37,465 nucleotides of DNA from JAYVJH01 sp043777595 (GCA_043777595.1 JAYWHT010000075.1:1-37465); one strand, 5' to 3'; numbered from the stretch's first letter, positions 25,598-33,771 are shown. Numbers and translations: made by a program. Notes: a model not told the origin generated them from the sequence alone.

Positions 25598-25638
25598 AGT
25601 GAGCGACACCATCGCTCCAAGCGATGGTGTCGCTCACT
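25598..25638. repeat. Intergenic palindrome, CCA-loop family (copy 2, perfect)
   Basis: Perfect 19-base arms (25598-25616 and 25620-25638) around CCA. It sits between the phosphatase gene (stop at 25644) and wzc (start at 25579), i.e. inside an operon. Positions 25602-25634 match 36735-36767 at 32 of 33 bases. It could lower readthrough into wzc or protect the upstream mRNA. Confidence 0.75.
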
Positions 25639-25643
25639 ATTTC

Positions 25644-26381
25644 TCACAAACCATTCAACAAAGGTATAGTTTGTAGTTTTTTAAAGTACTGGTTATCAGA
25701 CAAATTGGCTAATTTTTGTAAATGTACTACATTGTGTGCATCTGTACCAACGGCATCAATAAAGTCCAGATTGACCATTGTCTCTGCGGCTTGGCGTTCG
25801 GCTGTACCATATTGGCCAACCAAAGATAGTAAATTCAACTGAAAACAAACGCCCATATCTCGCCATTTGGTCCATTCGCTGGGCTTGTTGTGCCAATAAC
25901 GATACCGTTCGGGGTGTGCCAACAGGGGCGTATAGCCCAATTTATGAATTTGCTCGACCATATCTCGCCCAAAAACAGGGGCTTGTTGCATAGAAAGCTC
26001 AAACAAAATATATTGGTTGTCGATGGGCAGTAAGTTATTTTGACTGATGAGTTCCAGAAAATGGTCGTTCGCAAAATATTCGGCAGCAAAGTTGAGTTCA
26101 ATATCTATTTTGTTTTGATCAATCACCCCCAAGGCCTGAACGTGTGCTAAGGCAATGGTCTGAGGTGTATTTTTGTAGTAGTCGGAATGTATGTGTGGCG
26201 TGGCCACTATTTTTTTGATGCCCGCTTGCTCGTAGAGTTGTAGCATAGCCAGAGTCTGCTCGTTGTTCTGTGAGCCATCGTCTATATTCGGCAAAACGTG
26301 GCAGTGCCAGTCGGTCTGGATTTGCCCCAGCACGTTGTCAAGATTGTCAGATTGAGTATTTTGTTTAAAAAACGAAAACAT
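25644..26381 (-). CDS. cpsB: CpsB/YwqE-type tyrosine-protein phosphatase (PHP family)
   Basis: A 245-residue metal-dependent phosphatase of the PHP fold that removes phosphate from the tyrosine tail of Wzc-type kinases. Metal ligands are visible in DWHCHVLPNIDDGSQN (His26, His28, Asp34/35), VATPHIHSDYYKN (His63, His65), PLLAHPERY and DFIDAVGTDAHN. The fold is unrelated to the low-molecular-weight Wzb phosphatases, but the role in the wza-phosphatase-wzc operon is the same. It begins 6 bases after the wza stop. Confidence 0.93.
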   Translation of the reverse strand: MFSFFKQNTQSDNLDNVLGQIQTDWHCHVLPNIDDGSQNNEQTLAMLQLYEQAGIKKIVATPHIHSDYYKNTPQTIALAHVQALGVIDQNKIDIELNFAAEYFANDHFLELISQNNLLPIDNQYILFELSMQQAPVFGRDMVEQIHKLGYTPLLAHPERYRYWHNKPSEWTKWRDMGVCFQLNLLSLVGQYGTAERQAAETMVNLDFIDAVGTDAHNVVHLQKLANLSDNQYFKKLQTIPLLNGL

Positions 26382-26387
26382 AAATTA

Positions 26388-27230
26388 CTAACGAAGCAAT
26401 GCTATCAGGATAGCTATTGAGTTGAGTGTCAAGGCGATGGGCTGCAAAATAGCGGCAAGTCGTTGGTTTTTTATATTTCGCAGTGCTGGCTTTGAGGGTG
26501 GCACATAGATATAGTCGCCGTCATAAATTATTACGTTTGATATTTTGGGATTACTCAAATCTCGAATATCAAAATTGAGTTCTTCTTGAATACCCGCCCG
26601 TGGTCTGATGATTCTGATTGTTCGGTCGGCAGTAATAAAATCGACACCACCAGCCTGAGCCAGTGCTTCGCCCAACGTGATGCGCTCGTTTTCTAACGGA
26701 AACACGCCTTGATTTCCTACCGCTCCCAGTACTTTTATTTTGAGATTGATTAGTTCAACTTCAAAAATCGGATTAGTAATTGTGCTGTCATAGCTTCTTT
26801 CGATTTCGGTAGTTGCTTCGATGCGTGTCAGTCCTGCTACTTTGATACGGCCCGACTGCGGCAAAGTAATTTGCCCATAGCGATTGACTGTTGTTTCAAA
26901 AGGCTGACTAATGGCCGATTGCTGTGAGCCGCCTGCCGCAGTACCCAGCGATACGTTTTCAGAAAAAATAGTACTGATTGAGTTTAAGTTTCTGATTTTG
27001 AGCCTATCACCTATTTTAATTCTGTACGCTATCGTGTCGTAAGGTACATCAAAAGCCGTTATAGATTTTACCCCAGACACAATGACGGTATCTGACCTAA
27101 TGGTCTTGATGGCTTCGTTAATTAGTGGATTAACGGCATTGCGTACCTTGTATTTATTGTCAGAGTTTTGCCCAGCAAGATTTGATATTAAAAAAAACAA
27201 CGTAAATATATTTGCTATCAGATTTTTCAT
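26388..27230 (-). CDS. wza: Wza-like polysaccharide export protein
   Basis: A 280-residue outer-membrane export channel protein (Poly_export plus SLBB). A signal peptide covers residues 1-20 (ending ISNLAG). The Poly_export region is at about 66-160 (IGDRLKIRNLNS, TVNRYGQITLPQSGRIKVAG) and the SLBB domain at about 167-235 (VLGAVGNQGVFPLENERITL, GEALAQAGGVDF). The hydrophobic end ILQPIALTLNSIAILIALL could be the helix that crosses the outer membrane, as in E. coli Wza. I see no lipobox Cys, unlike many family members. First gene of the export operon; transcription starts in the gap shared with the divergent fucosyltransferase. Confidence 0.9.
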   Translation of the reverse strand: MKNLIANIFTLFFLISNLAGQNSDNKYKVRNAVNPLINEAIKTIRSDTVIVSGVKSITAFDVPYDTIAYRIKIGDRLKIRNLNSISTIFSENVSLGTAAGGSQQSAISQPFETTVNRYGQITLPQSGRIKVAGLTRIEATTEIERSYDSTITNPIFEVELINLKIKVLGAVGNQGVFPLENERITLGEALAQAGGVDFITADRTIRIIRPRAGIQEELNFDIRDLSNPKISNVIIYDGDYIYVPPSKPALRNIKNQRLAAILQPIALTLNSIAILIALLR

Positions 27231-27300
27231 TTTTTGATTTCTACAACTTTATAATTAGTGTCCATCGGGCTGCGTGTTATTGTTGGACGGTTTCACACCA

Positions 27301-27329
27301 CAAAAGTAAACAAATTGACTGTATATTTG
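27301..27329. promoter_or_regulatory. Divergent -7 boxes of the polysaccharide locus
   Basis: In the 172-base gap between wza and the fucosyltransferase, the minus strand has TACTTTTG (27301-27308), about 70 bases before wza, and the plus strand has TATATTTG (27322-27329), 73 bases before the ATG at 27403. Both fit TAnnTTTG, but clear -33 elements are missing. The long leaders leave room for regulation. Confidence 0.4.
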
Positions 27330-27402
27330 TCGATAACTGCCTCAAACTTAAAATCTACGAGCTTTGTAACGATACCCACTAAAACACAATTTTAACTCCA
27401 AA

Positions 27403-28233
27403 ATGATAACCATTAAACTACAAGGTGGGCTGGGCAATCAGTTGTTTCAGTATGCTTTTGCCAAAGCGCTGGCAAAACGACTCAATACCGACTTTGAGTT
27501 TGACGATTCATTTTATTCACAAAATATAACTAAATATAACCAATTATTCAATTTTGATATAAATTATGCCATTTCTAAATCACAAACCCCTAAATGTAGT
27601 TGGTTACTCAAAAGATTGAGCCGAAGCATTGGACTAAAAAACTATATCGCCGAGCCTCGTTTTGAGTTTACCGACATTACAGGACAAATAAAAGACAATG
27701 TGTTTTTAGATGGTTATTGGCAAAGCGAGCGGTATTTTATGTCTATTCAATCAGTAATCAAACACGATTTTAGTACTTTCAAAGAGCCTATCAGCCAAGC
27801 GGCTTTACCGATTTTAACTCAAATCAAGACCACAAATAGCGTTTGTGTTCACGTTAGGCGGGGCGACTATCTGACCAACGGCAACTATGTAGTTTTGGGG
27901 TTGGATTATTACCAAAAAGCGATTGATCGGCTTTTTGATTTATTCACAGACGTACATTTTTTTGTTTTTTCGGACGATATAAACTGGTGCAAAGCCAGCT
28001 TTGAAAGAACTGCTAATTTTCAATTTATATCTGATAGTCAACGTTTTACGCTACGAGATGAGTTTGAAATGATGCAAAACTGCCGACATCACATCACGGC
28101 CAACAGTACGCTCAGTTGGTGGGCGGCTTGGTTGAACAATAACCACTCAAAAGTGGTAATTTGTCCGCAAAAGTGGTTTTTTGACCATAAAAGTACCAAA
28201 GACCTACTTCCCAAAACCTGGATACAGTTATGA
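27403..28233 (+). CDS. Alpha-1,2-fucosyltransferase, GT11 family
   Basis: A 276-residue GT11 glycosyltransferase, transferring fucose (or a related sugar) from its GDP-sugar to the growing surface glycan. Family motifs: the N-terminal GGLGNQLFQYAFAKALAKRL (8-27), the donor-binding HVRRGDYLTNG (150-160) and ITANSTLSWWAAWL (231-244). Length is normal. There is no signal peptide; it should act at the cytoplasmic face of the membrane. The stop overlaps the start of the next glycosyltransferase gene by 4 bases (ATGA at 28230-28233). Confidence 0.92.
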   Translation: MITIKLQGGLGNQLFQYAFAKALAKRLNTDFEFDDSFYSQNITKYNQLFNFDINYAISKSQTPKCSWLLKRLSRSIGLKNYIAEPRFEFTDITGQIKDNVFLDGYWQSERYFMSIQSVIKHDFSTFKEPISQAALPILTQIKTTNSVCVHVRRGDYLTNGNYVVLGLDYYQKAIDRLFDLFTDVHFFVFSDDINWCKASFERTANFQFISDSQRFTLRDEFEMMQNCRHHITANSTLSWWAAWLNNNHSKVVICPQKWFFDHKSTKDLLPKTWIQL

Positions 28234-29006
28234 ACCAGCCACTTGTTAGCATAGCCTTGCCCGTCAAAAATATGGCCGACAGCGTTGGACGAGCCATTGA
28301 ATCGGTGTTGGCGCAGACTTATACAAACTGGGAATTATTGATTTTGGACGATGGCTCAACCGATGATTTGGCGGCAGTTGTCGGTCTATTTGTAGATGCT
28401 CGTATTCGGTTGATAACAGACGACAATCAGATGGGTTTTTCGGCCAAACTCAATTTAGCCGTCAAGCTGGCCAAAGGCCAATATTTTGCTCGGTTCGATG
28501 CCGACGACCTCATGCGCCCAGAGCGATTGGCTCGGCAGGTGACGTTTTTGGAACAACACCCAAACGTAGATTTAGTAGGAACGGCGCTGTCTGTTTTCGG
28601 GCAAAATGGTCGAGTGCTTTCTGAGCGAATATTCCCAACTACTCATACCCAAATAGTAGCACAGCCTTACAATGGTTTTTTGATGGCACACCCAACTTGG
28701 CTTGGCAAAACGAGTTGGTTTGGACATTGGCAATATCAAAATTTGCCTCGATACGAAGACCAAGATATATTATTGAGGGCTTATCAGTCAAGTATTTACG
28801 CCAATTTGTCTGACGTTTTGTTAGATTATTACGAACCTCATTTTTCGTTCAAGAAGCGATTTGTAGCTCGCAAAAATGCGCTAATTTCACAGTTCCAATT
28901 CTTCCAAAGCCAACGACAGTACTTTTATCTATCGTTGGCTTTGGGGCTGACTTGCTTGAAAATGGTTGGAGATTTAGTGAGGGTTGCAAGATATATAAGG
29001 CTTTGA
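28230..29006 (+). CDS. Glycosyltransferase family 2
   Basis: A 258-residue GT-A fold glycosyltransferase. Motifs: VSIALPVKNMADSVGRAIES at the start, LILDDGSTDD (38-46) for nucleotide binding, and FARFDADDLMRPERLARQ with the metal-binding Asp-x-Asp-Asp (90-93). The C-terminal end (FYLSLALGLTCLKMVGDLVR) is hydrophobic and may touch the membrane. The sugar cannot be predicted. Translationally coupled to the fucosyltransferase, so both probably build the same repeat unit. Confidence 0.9.
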   Translation: MNQPLVSIALPVKNMADSVGRAIESVLAQTYTNWELLILDDGSTDDLAAVVGLFVDARIRLITDDNQMGFSAKLNLAVKLAKGQYFARFDADDLMRPERLARQVTFLEQHPNVDLVGTALSVFGQNGRVLSERIFPTTHTQIVAQPYNGFLMAHPTWLGKTSWFGHWQYQNLPRYEDQDILLRAYQSSIYANLSDVLLDYYEPHFSFKKRFVARKNALISQFQFFQSQRQYFYLSLALGLTCLKMVGDLVRVARYIRL

Positions 29007-29054
29007 ATATAAAAGTTTGTAGTTTGCCGAAAAATTATAAGAAAATCAAAAATT

Positions 29055-29819
29055 ATGACAAACAAATACGTCGATTTTATCTCAGACGAGCATTTGATAG
29101 CGTGCATCACAAATCTTTATAAGTCCTATTTGAAAGCAAAGAAAAACATCACAAAAGACAGTTTTTATAGCAATAAGCTTGACACAATCAAACTTACTTT
29201 CGACTCACGCTTTAACGATGTTGATGAAGAAAGTCTTATTAAAGCCGAAGTTTTACGCCAAATTGACAAGTCAATCAATAACTCTATTGGTACTTTTCAC
29301 GAGCAAATTTTAGGAGGTATTGATGGTTTTGAGGTTGGGAATTTGAGTGGATTTGACATCAAAGCTGAGGACGATACGCTTTTTGCAGACATTAAAAATA
29401 AGCACAATACAATGAATAGCAGTGCTGCCGAAGCCTTGTTTCAGAAACTATCTCGGTATGCCAACGACTACAAAAAAGCTAAATGCTATTGGGTTCAAAT
29501 CTTAGCAAAAAATAGTTTTAACGAACTTTGGAAAGGGGAAATCAATGGTAAAGAGTATAGTCATAGCCGAATATTTAAGATTTCGGGCGATCAATTTTAT
29601 GCTTTACTATCTGGACAAGAAGATGCACTTTTTCAATTATACAAGATCTTACCAACTGCTATAGAAGACCATTTAGCCTCTATTGAGAAAGACAAATCGA
29701 CAAAGGAAAATTCAGCATTAGAGGAGATTAAATCTGAGATAAAATCGTCTCAAAGAAGTATTTTAGACCAAATTACTTTTGAAAATTATGGCTATTACTT
29801 AGGTTTCGATAGGCTATAA
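29055..29819 (+). CDS. Eco47II-family type II restriction endonuclease
   Basis: A 254-residue restriction enzyme. GTFHEQILGGIDGFEVG and the following GFDIKAEDDTLFADIKNKHN resemble the Eco47II/Sau96I group, which cuts GGNCC or GGWCC. The likely PD-(D/E)xK-type catalytic residues are Asp101, Asp112 and Lys114 (or Lys116). The divergent spacer is normal, but the gene overlaps the methylase gene tail to tail: its last 25 bases (29795-29819) also encode the methylase C-terminus. Codon use is AT-richer than in sprA or glgB, in keeping with acquisition by transfer. Confidence 0.85.
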   Translation: MTNKYVDFISDEHLIACITNLYKSYLKAKKNITKDSFYSNKLDTIKLTFDSRFNDVDEESLIKAEVLRQIDKSINNSIGTFHEQILGGIDGFEVGNLSGFDIKAEDDTLFADIKNKHNTMNSSAAEALFQKLSRYANDYKKAKCYWVQILAKNSFNELWKGEINGKEYSHSRIFKISGDQFYALLSGQEDALFQLYKILPTAIEDHLASIEKDKSTKENSALEEIKSEIKSSQRSILDQITFENYGYYLGFDRL

Positions 29820-31051
29820 TTGTAATACTGATTCAAGAATTTGATAATTGAATATCCAATCTCTCTGCCTAAGTTTACAGGAACTGCATTACCGATTTGC
29901 TTATATTGTTGAGCAACAGATCCTTCAAAGTGCCAATCGTCAGGAAAAGTTTGAATACGAGCGTATTCACGAACTGTAAAAGGGCGTGTTTCTTCTGGGT
30001 GGCATCTTTCTGTTTGTTTTTGGGCAGGGCTGCAAGTCAAGGTCAAACAAGGTTCGTCCCAACCAATTCTACGAGCAATGCCTGTTTTTCCGCCTCCAAG
30101 GTAGAAACTTCCGCCCATAAAGGTCTTTTGAATATCCAAAGGTAAATCACGCCAATAGCCTTTTTGAGGCACTAAATCAAGTACATCAATTTTACTTTTT
30201 GGGTATTTTGAACCAGCAGAAACTGGAACATCGCAATCAAATAACTCTCCTTGTTTTAAAGCATCTACTAAGTTATAAATTTTTTTGTATGGTTTTGGGT
30301 ATTCGTAATTTATACATTCTGATAATTCAGTAATATCTTTTCTAATACCAACTAAAATTAGTCTTTCTCTTTTCTGTGGAACTTTGTAATTGATTGCTTT
30401 GAGGACTTGAACAGGAACAACTGTGTAACCTATCTCGTCTAAAATTGAAATCATACCTTGCAATGTTTTCCCGTTTTCATGGCTCAGTAAACCACGCACG
30501 TTCTCACCAATACAAATAGGTGGATTTACTTCTTGCACTACTCTGGCAAATTCATAAAAAAGTGTTCCTCGTGCATCAGCCAAACCTAATTTTTTTCCTG
30601 CATAACTGAATGCTTGGCAGGGAAATCCGCCCGTAACAACATCAACCTGATTGTAATATTCAGCGAAATCGAAAGTTTTTATATCGCCCTCTAATACTTT
30701 CCAATTTGGACGATTATTGCGTAAGGTTTGACAAGCCCATTTATCTATTTCATTTAAGGCAACACATTTTAGTCCCGCTTTTTCCATACCAATAGCCAAA
30801 CCACCAGCACCAGCAAAAAGCTCTAAAACTTTATAGTCATTTTCTGCTTCAACAAAGTTAGACGTGGTATCTATTTTGTCTGTTAAAAAATCAGAGAAAA
30901 GTGTCAGAACGTCATTTTTACGATAGACACGAAAATTACTCATTGGTTCTCGTGCAGCCGACAATTTACCTTCTCTATCCCAACGCCTCAGCGTTTCTTT
31001 ACTTTTTCCAATCAATTCAGATGCTTCTGACAATGTAATATATTTATTCAT
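29795..31051 (-). CDS. DNA (cytosine-5)-methyltransferase with N-terminal HTH domain
   Basis: A 418-residue modification enzyme started at the ATG at 31051. Residues 1-55 form a MerR/excisionase-type helix-turn-helix (YITLSEASELIGKSKETLRR, then WDREGKL...FRVYRKNDV). The m5C methylase follows: motif I LELFAGAGGLAIGMEKAG (76-93), motif IV GGFPCQAFSYAGKKLGL (catalytic Cys145), motif VI GENVRGL (182-188), motif VIII PQKRERLILVGIR, and the C-terminal IQTFPDDW and QIGNAVPVNLG. It should protect the host against the convergent endonuclease. The HTH could bind the gene's own promoter, where nested inverted repeats occur, replacing a separate controller protein; this is inference. Confidence 0.93.
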   Translation of the reverse strand: MNKYITLSEASELIGKSKETLRRWDREGKLSAAREPMSNFRVYRKNDVLTLFSDFLTDKIDTTSNFVEAENDYKVLELFAGAGGLAIGMEKAGLKCVALNEIDKWACQTLRNNRPNWKVLEGDIKTFDFAEYYNQVDVVTGGFPCQAFSYAGKKLGLADARGTLFYEFARVVQEVNPPICIGENVRGLLSHENGKTLQGMISILDEIGYTVVPVQVLKAINYKVPQKRERLILVGIRKDITELSECINYEYPKPYKKIYNLVDALKQGELFDCDVPVSAGSKYPKSKIDVLDLVPQKGYWRDLPLDIQKTFMGGSFYLGGGKTGIARRIGWDEPCLTLTCSPAQKQTERCHPEETRPFTVREYARIQTFPDDWHFEGSVAQQYKQIGNAVPVNLGREIGYSIIKFLNQYYNYSLSKPK

Positions 31052-31098
31052 AACCAAATAGCTTAACCTTATACAATGGTTACAAATTTATGAATAAA
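31043..31098 (-). promoter_or_regulatory. Methylase promoter with nested inverted repeats
   Basis: On the minus strand TAAATTTG (31083-31090) fits the -7 box, giving a leader of about 27 bases. Two nested inverted repeats surround it: an outer pair of perfect 11-base arms (31043-31053 and 31088-31098, TTTATTCATAA) and an inner pair TAACC/GGTTA (31064-31068 and 31078-31082). The outer arms cover the start codon and the -7 box, positions where a bound repressor would block initiation. Confidence 0.45.
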
Positions 31099-31108
31099 AT
31101 CTAAACTA

Positions 31109-33205
31109 TCACACATTCACCCACCCGTTTTCTCTCAAACTCTTCAAAGCGGCAAAGGTAGCTCGGCTGGTGTTAATGATTTCGTCGAATGGAATCAATG
31201 GCGCACCGCCTGTTTGTATTCTTTTGATGAGTTCCTGAAACTGTGCTTTGTGGCCTTTGTCTTGACCAATATTCATTTTTGAAAAACCCTTAAAACCATA
31301 GCCCTCCAACGACCGAAAATTATCTAAAACCAAAGTCCGTTCCTGTGAATATACCTCAACTCGCTCTTTTGAGTATGCCTTGCTGCCATTGGCAAAATAG
31401 TTAATGACACCCGTTGAGCCGTTTTCGTATTTTAGTAATATACTGGCACTGTCGGTGGTTTCGGTTGGGTTTTGGCCCATGGCGTTCATGCACACACTCA
31501 CAACACGACTGCCCGTAAGATAAGTAATGAGGTCAATAAAATGGCAGGCTTCGCCCAATATACGCCCACCGCCTACGGCACGGTCGTGTACCCACGAAAT
31601 GGCTGGAATTGCGCCTGCGTTCATCGTTGCCACTACGTTCATTGGTGCGTCGCCCAGTAGGGTTTTCATTTTGAGAGCATGAGGCGAAAACCGCCGATTG
31701 AAACCCACTGTTACTGACTTTGTAGATTTGGTGTTGATAATTTCTTCTAATTCTTCTTCATAGATAGCCAATGGTTTTTCTACAAATACGTGTTTGTTGG
31801 CTTTCAGGGCTTCAATCGTCATGCGGGCGTGCTGGTTGTGGCGGGTGGTGATGAGTACCAAGTCCACGTCCGAATCTCTGAGTATTTCCTGATAGTCTGT
31901 TGTACTGAGCGCAATGCCATGTTTTTGGGCAAGAGCCGTCCCCGATAGTCCATTGGCACTGGCGATGTATTTGACTGGTACATTTTTGAGAACAGGTAAC
32001 ATTGTCATTTTGGCAAAATTACCCGCACCCACAATTCCCAAAACCCCTTTTGTGCCTGCAAAATCAGTGTCTTTGTAGCGTACTGATGTTTGGGTATTTG
32101 GTTTTTCGGGATAGGCCAAAATCGATGCAATAGCCCCAGAGTTCATGTTGCCATAAATTTTCTGGTAGTCGTCTATCGGTACAACTTCGGTAATAAACGG
32201 CTTGACATCAAGTAAGTTAGAACCAATTAGTTGCAATATTGTCTGAAAGTTTCGGTTTTCCGTCCAGCGTACAAATGGTAGTGGATAGTCCACGCCTTTT
32301 TGTTCGTAGTTGTCGTCGTAACGGCCTGGGCCATAAGAACACGACACCTGAAAACTCAATTCTTTCTCATAAAACTCGGCACGGCTCAAATCAAGCCCAA
32401 TGACTCCTACCAGCACAATGCGCCCACGCTTGCGAGACATTTGGGCAGCTTGTGAAATGATGTCGTCTGTTTTGGCCGAGGCTGTTATAATTACACCATC
32501 TGCGCCTACGCCATTTGTGAGGCTTTCTACGAGTTTTACGGTGTCTGTGCCTGCTGCTGGGTTGGCTACTATGATGCCTTTTTGTCGGGCTATTTCGAGT
32601 TTTTTATCGTCAAAATCAAAACCAATTACTCGACAACCGTTTAGTTTGAGTAGTTCGGCAGTCAAAAGGCCAATCAAGCCCAAACCAATAACAACGACTG
32701 TTTCTCCAAGTGTTGGGTTTAGTAATCTGATGCCTTGTAAACCAATTGAACCAATGACCGTAAAAGCAGCTTCATCGTTCGATACGTTTTCGGGGATTTT
32801 GGCCACCAAATTACGGGGTACACAGACCGTTTCGGCGTGCGAGCCATTAGAAGCCACACGGTCGCCGATTTGTAAGTCGCTTACACCTTCGCCTACGGCA
32901 ATGACCTCACCCACGTTGCAATAACCCAACGGTAACGGCTGACCGAGTTTATTAAAAACGGCATCGAGCGTTGGCATCAGGCCATCGGTTTTGATTTTGT
33001 CCAATACCATTTTTACTTTATCGGGCTGCTGGCGGGCTTTTTCGATGAGGTTGGCTTTGCCAAATTCTACCAACATTCGTTCCGTACCCAACGATACCAA
33101 GCTACGGCGAGTACTAATCAGCACCGCCCCTCGCTTGACTTGTGGTGCAGGCACTTCCTCCAATATGGTTTCGCCCGATTTTAGATTTTGTATTAGTTGT
33201 TTCAT
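31109..33205 (-). CDS. Bi-domain oxidoreductase (MDR dehydrogenase + Gfo/Idh/MocA)
   Basis: A 698-residue fusion. Residues about 1-360 are a medium-chain (zinc-type) alcohol dehydrogenase-like domain with LGYCNVGEVIAVGEGVSDLQ and the nucleotide fold VVIGLGLIGLLTAELLKLNG (172-191). Residues about 388-698 are a Gfo/Idh/MocA sugar oxidoreductase with GIVGAGNFAKMTMLPVL (392-408), NKHVFVEKPLA (472-482) and GGGRILGEACHFIDL. Such fusions are found in polysaccharide clusters and are thought to modify nucleotide- or lipid-linked sugars; the exact reaction is not known to me. The mini-kinase gene ends 7 bases upstream, so they share an operon. Confidence 0.9.
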   Translation of the reverse strand: MKQLIQNLKSGETILEEVPAPQVKRGAVLISTRRSLVSLGTERMLVEFGKANLIEKARQQPDKVKMVLDKIKTDGLMPTLDAVFNKLGQPLPLGYCNVGEVIAVGEGVSDLQIGDRVASNGSHAETVCVPRNLVAKIPENVSNDEAAFTVIGSIGLQGIRLLNPTLGETVVVIGLGLIGLLTAELLKLNGCRVIGFDFDDKKLEIARQKGIIVANPAAGTDTVKLVESLTNGVGADGVIITASAKTDDIISQAAQMSRKRGRIVLVGVIGLDLSRAEFYEKELSFQVSCSYGPGRYDDNYEQKGVDYPLPFVRWTENRNFQTILQLIGSNLLDVKPFITEVVPIDDYQKIYGNMNSGAIASILAYPEKPNTQTSVRYKDTDFAGTKGVLGIVGAGNFAKMTMLPVLKNVPVKYIASANGLSGTALAQKHGIALSTTDYQEILRDSDVDLVLITTRHNQHARMTIEALKANKHVFVEKPLAIYEEELEEIINTKSTKSVTVGFNRRFSPHALKMKTLLGDAPMNVVATMNAGAIPAISWVHDRAVGGGRILGEACHFIDLITYLTGSRVVSVCMNAMGQNPTETTDSASILLKYENGSTGVINYFANGSKAYSKERVEVYSQERTLVLDNFRSLEGYGFKGFSKMNIGQDKGHKAQFQELIKRIQTGGAPLIPFDEIINTSRATFAALKSLRENGWVNV

Positions 33206-33212
33206 TTGGTGT

Positions 33213-33731
33213 TTATCTATTCAAAAAATAGTGCTTAAATTCTTGCATTTCTTGGCGTTCTATTTCTACGTATTTGTCAAATATTTTGGGTGTTACTTGG
33301 CTACAAATTGCCGCAATGCCTGCATCTATGAGCCTTAGCCCATGGTCGGTCAGCAAAATATTATCAAACGCCTGTCCGCCAATATTTGAGGGGCGTTTGA
33401 GGTCTCGATGTACGAACCCCGCTTGATGTAGTGCTGCGAGTTCGTCTTCAAATACCGACCACCACAGTTCACGAATTTCTACTTCATAAGCCCTAAAATC
33501 CATCGGTTTGAGTCGTTCCATTACCAACATCTCTGCATTTAGGCTCTCGTTAAAGTCTAATCGTATAAACCTGACCACCAGGCCATTGACGTTGTTGGCA
33601 AACTGCATTTTTTGGGCTTCCGAGCCAATATCCGAGCGTGTGTCGTCAGTAAATAGTTTAGCTACTTCAGTTTCTGAAAGTACAATAACAGTATTGTTAG
33701 CACCAGATGATAATTTTCTTGGATATTTCAT
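33213..33731 (-). CDS. Mini protein-kinase-like protein, 172 aa
   Basis: A 172-residue protein with most landmarks of the protein-kinase fold in under two thirds of the usual domain length. SSGANNTVIVLS resembles a short glycine loop, VAKLF supplies Lys25, Glu38 may be the helix-C acid, and VMERL looks like the hinge. HQAGFVHRDLK (103-112) holds the catalytic Asp110. FDNILLTDHGLRLIDAG (122-138) matches the Asn...Asp-x-Gly segment, with Asp136. Ten residues (RPSNIGGQAF) separate HRDLK from DNILL, where kinases normally have two or three. The C-lobe beyond this is minimal. Substrate unknown; APH-like small-molecule kinase is an alternative. It is co-transcribed with the bi-domain oxidoreductase. 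Confidence 0.7.
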   Translation of the reverse strand: MKYPRKLSSGANNTVIVLSETEVAKLFTDDTRSDIGSEAQKMQFANNVNGLVVRFIRLDFNESLNAEMLVMERLKPMDFRAYEVEIRELWWSVFEDELAALHQAGFVHRDLKRPSNIGGQAFDNILLTDHGLRLIDAGIAAICSQVTPKIFDKYVEIERQEMQEFKHYFLNR

Positions 33732-33771
33732 TTTAAAAGTACCTCTAAGACCAATTTTATAATTGCACTAC

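Noticed and set aside
25580..25612. Extended N-terminus of Wzc from 25612 (MVSLTLRLQKN)
   Set aside because: Most of this extension is the right half of the CCA-loop palindrome and its flank; the ATG at 25579 gives the normal start.
32400..32924. 174-codon plus-strand frame inside the bi-domain oxidoreductase gene
   Set aside because: Its Ser/Thr/Pro-rich translation is typical of an antisense shadow, and the minus-strand protein is clearly conserved.
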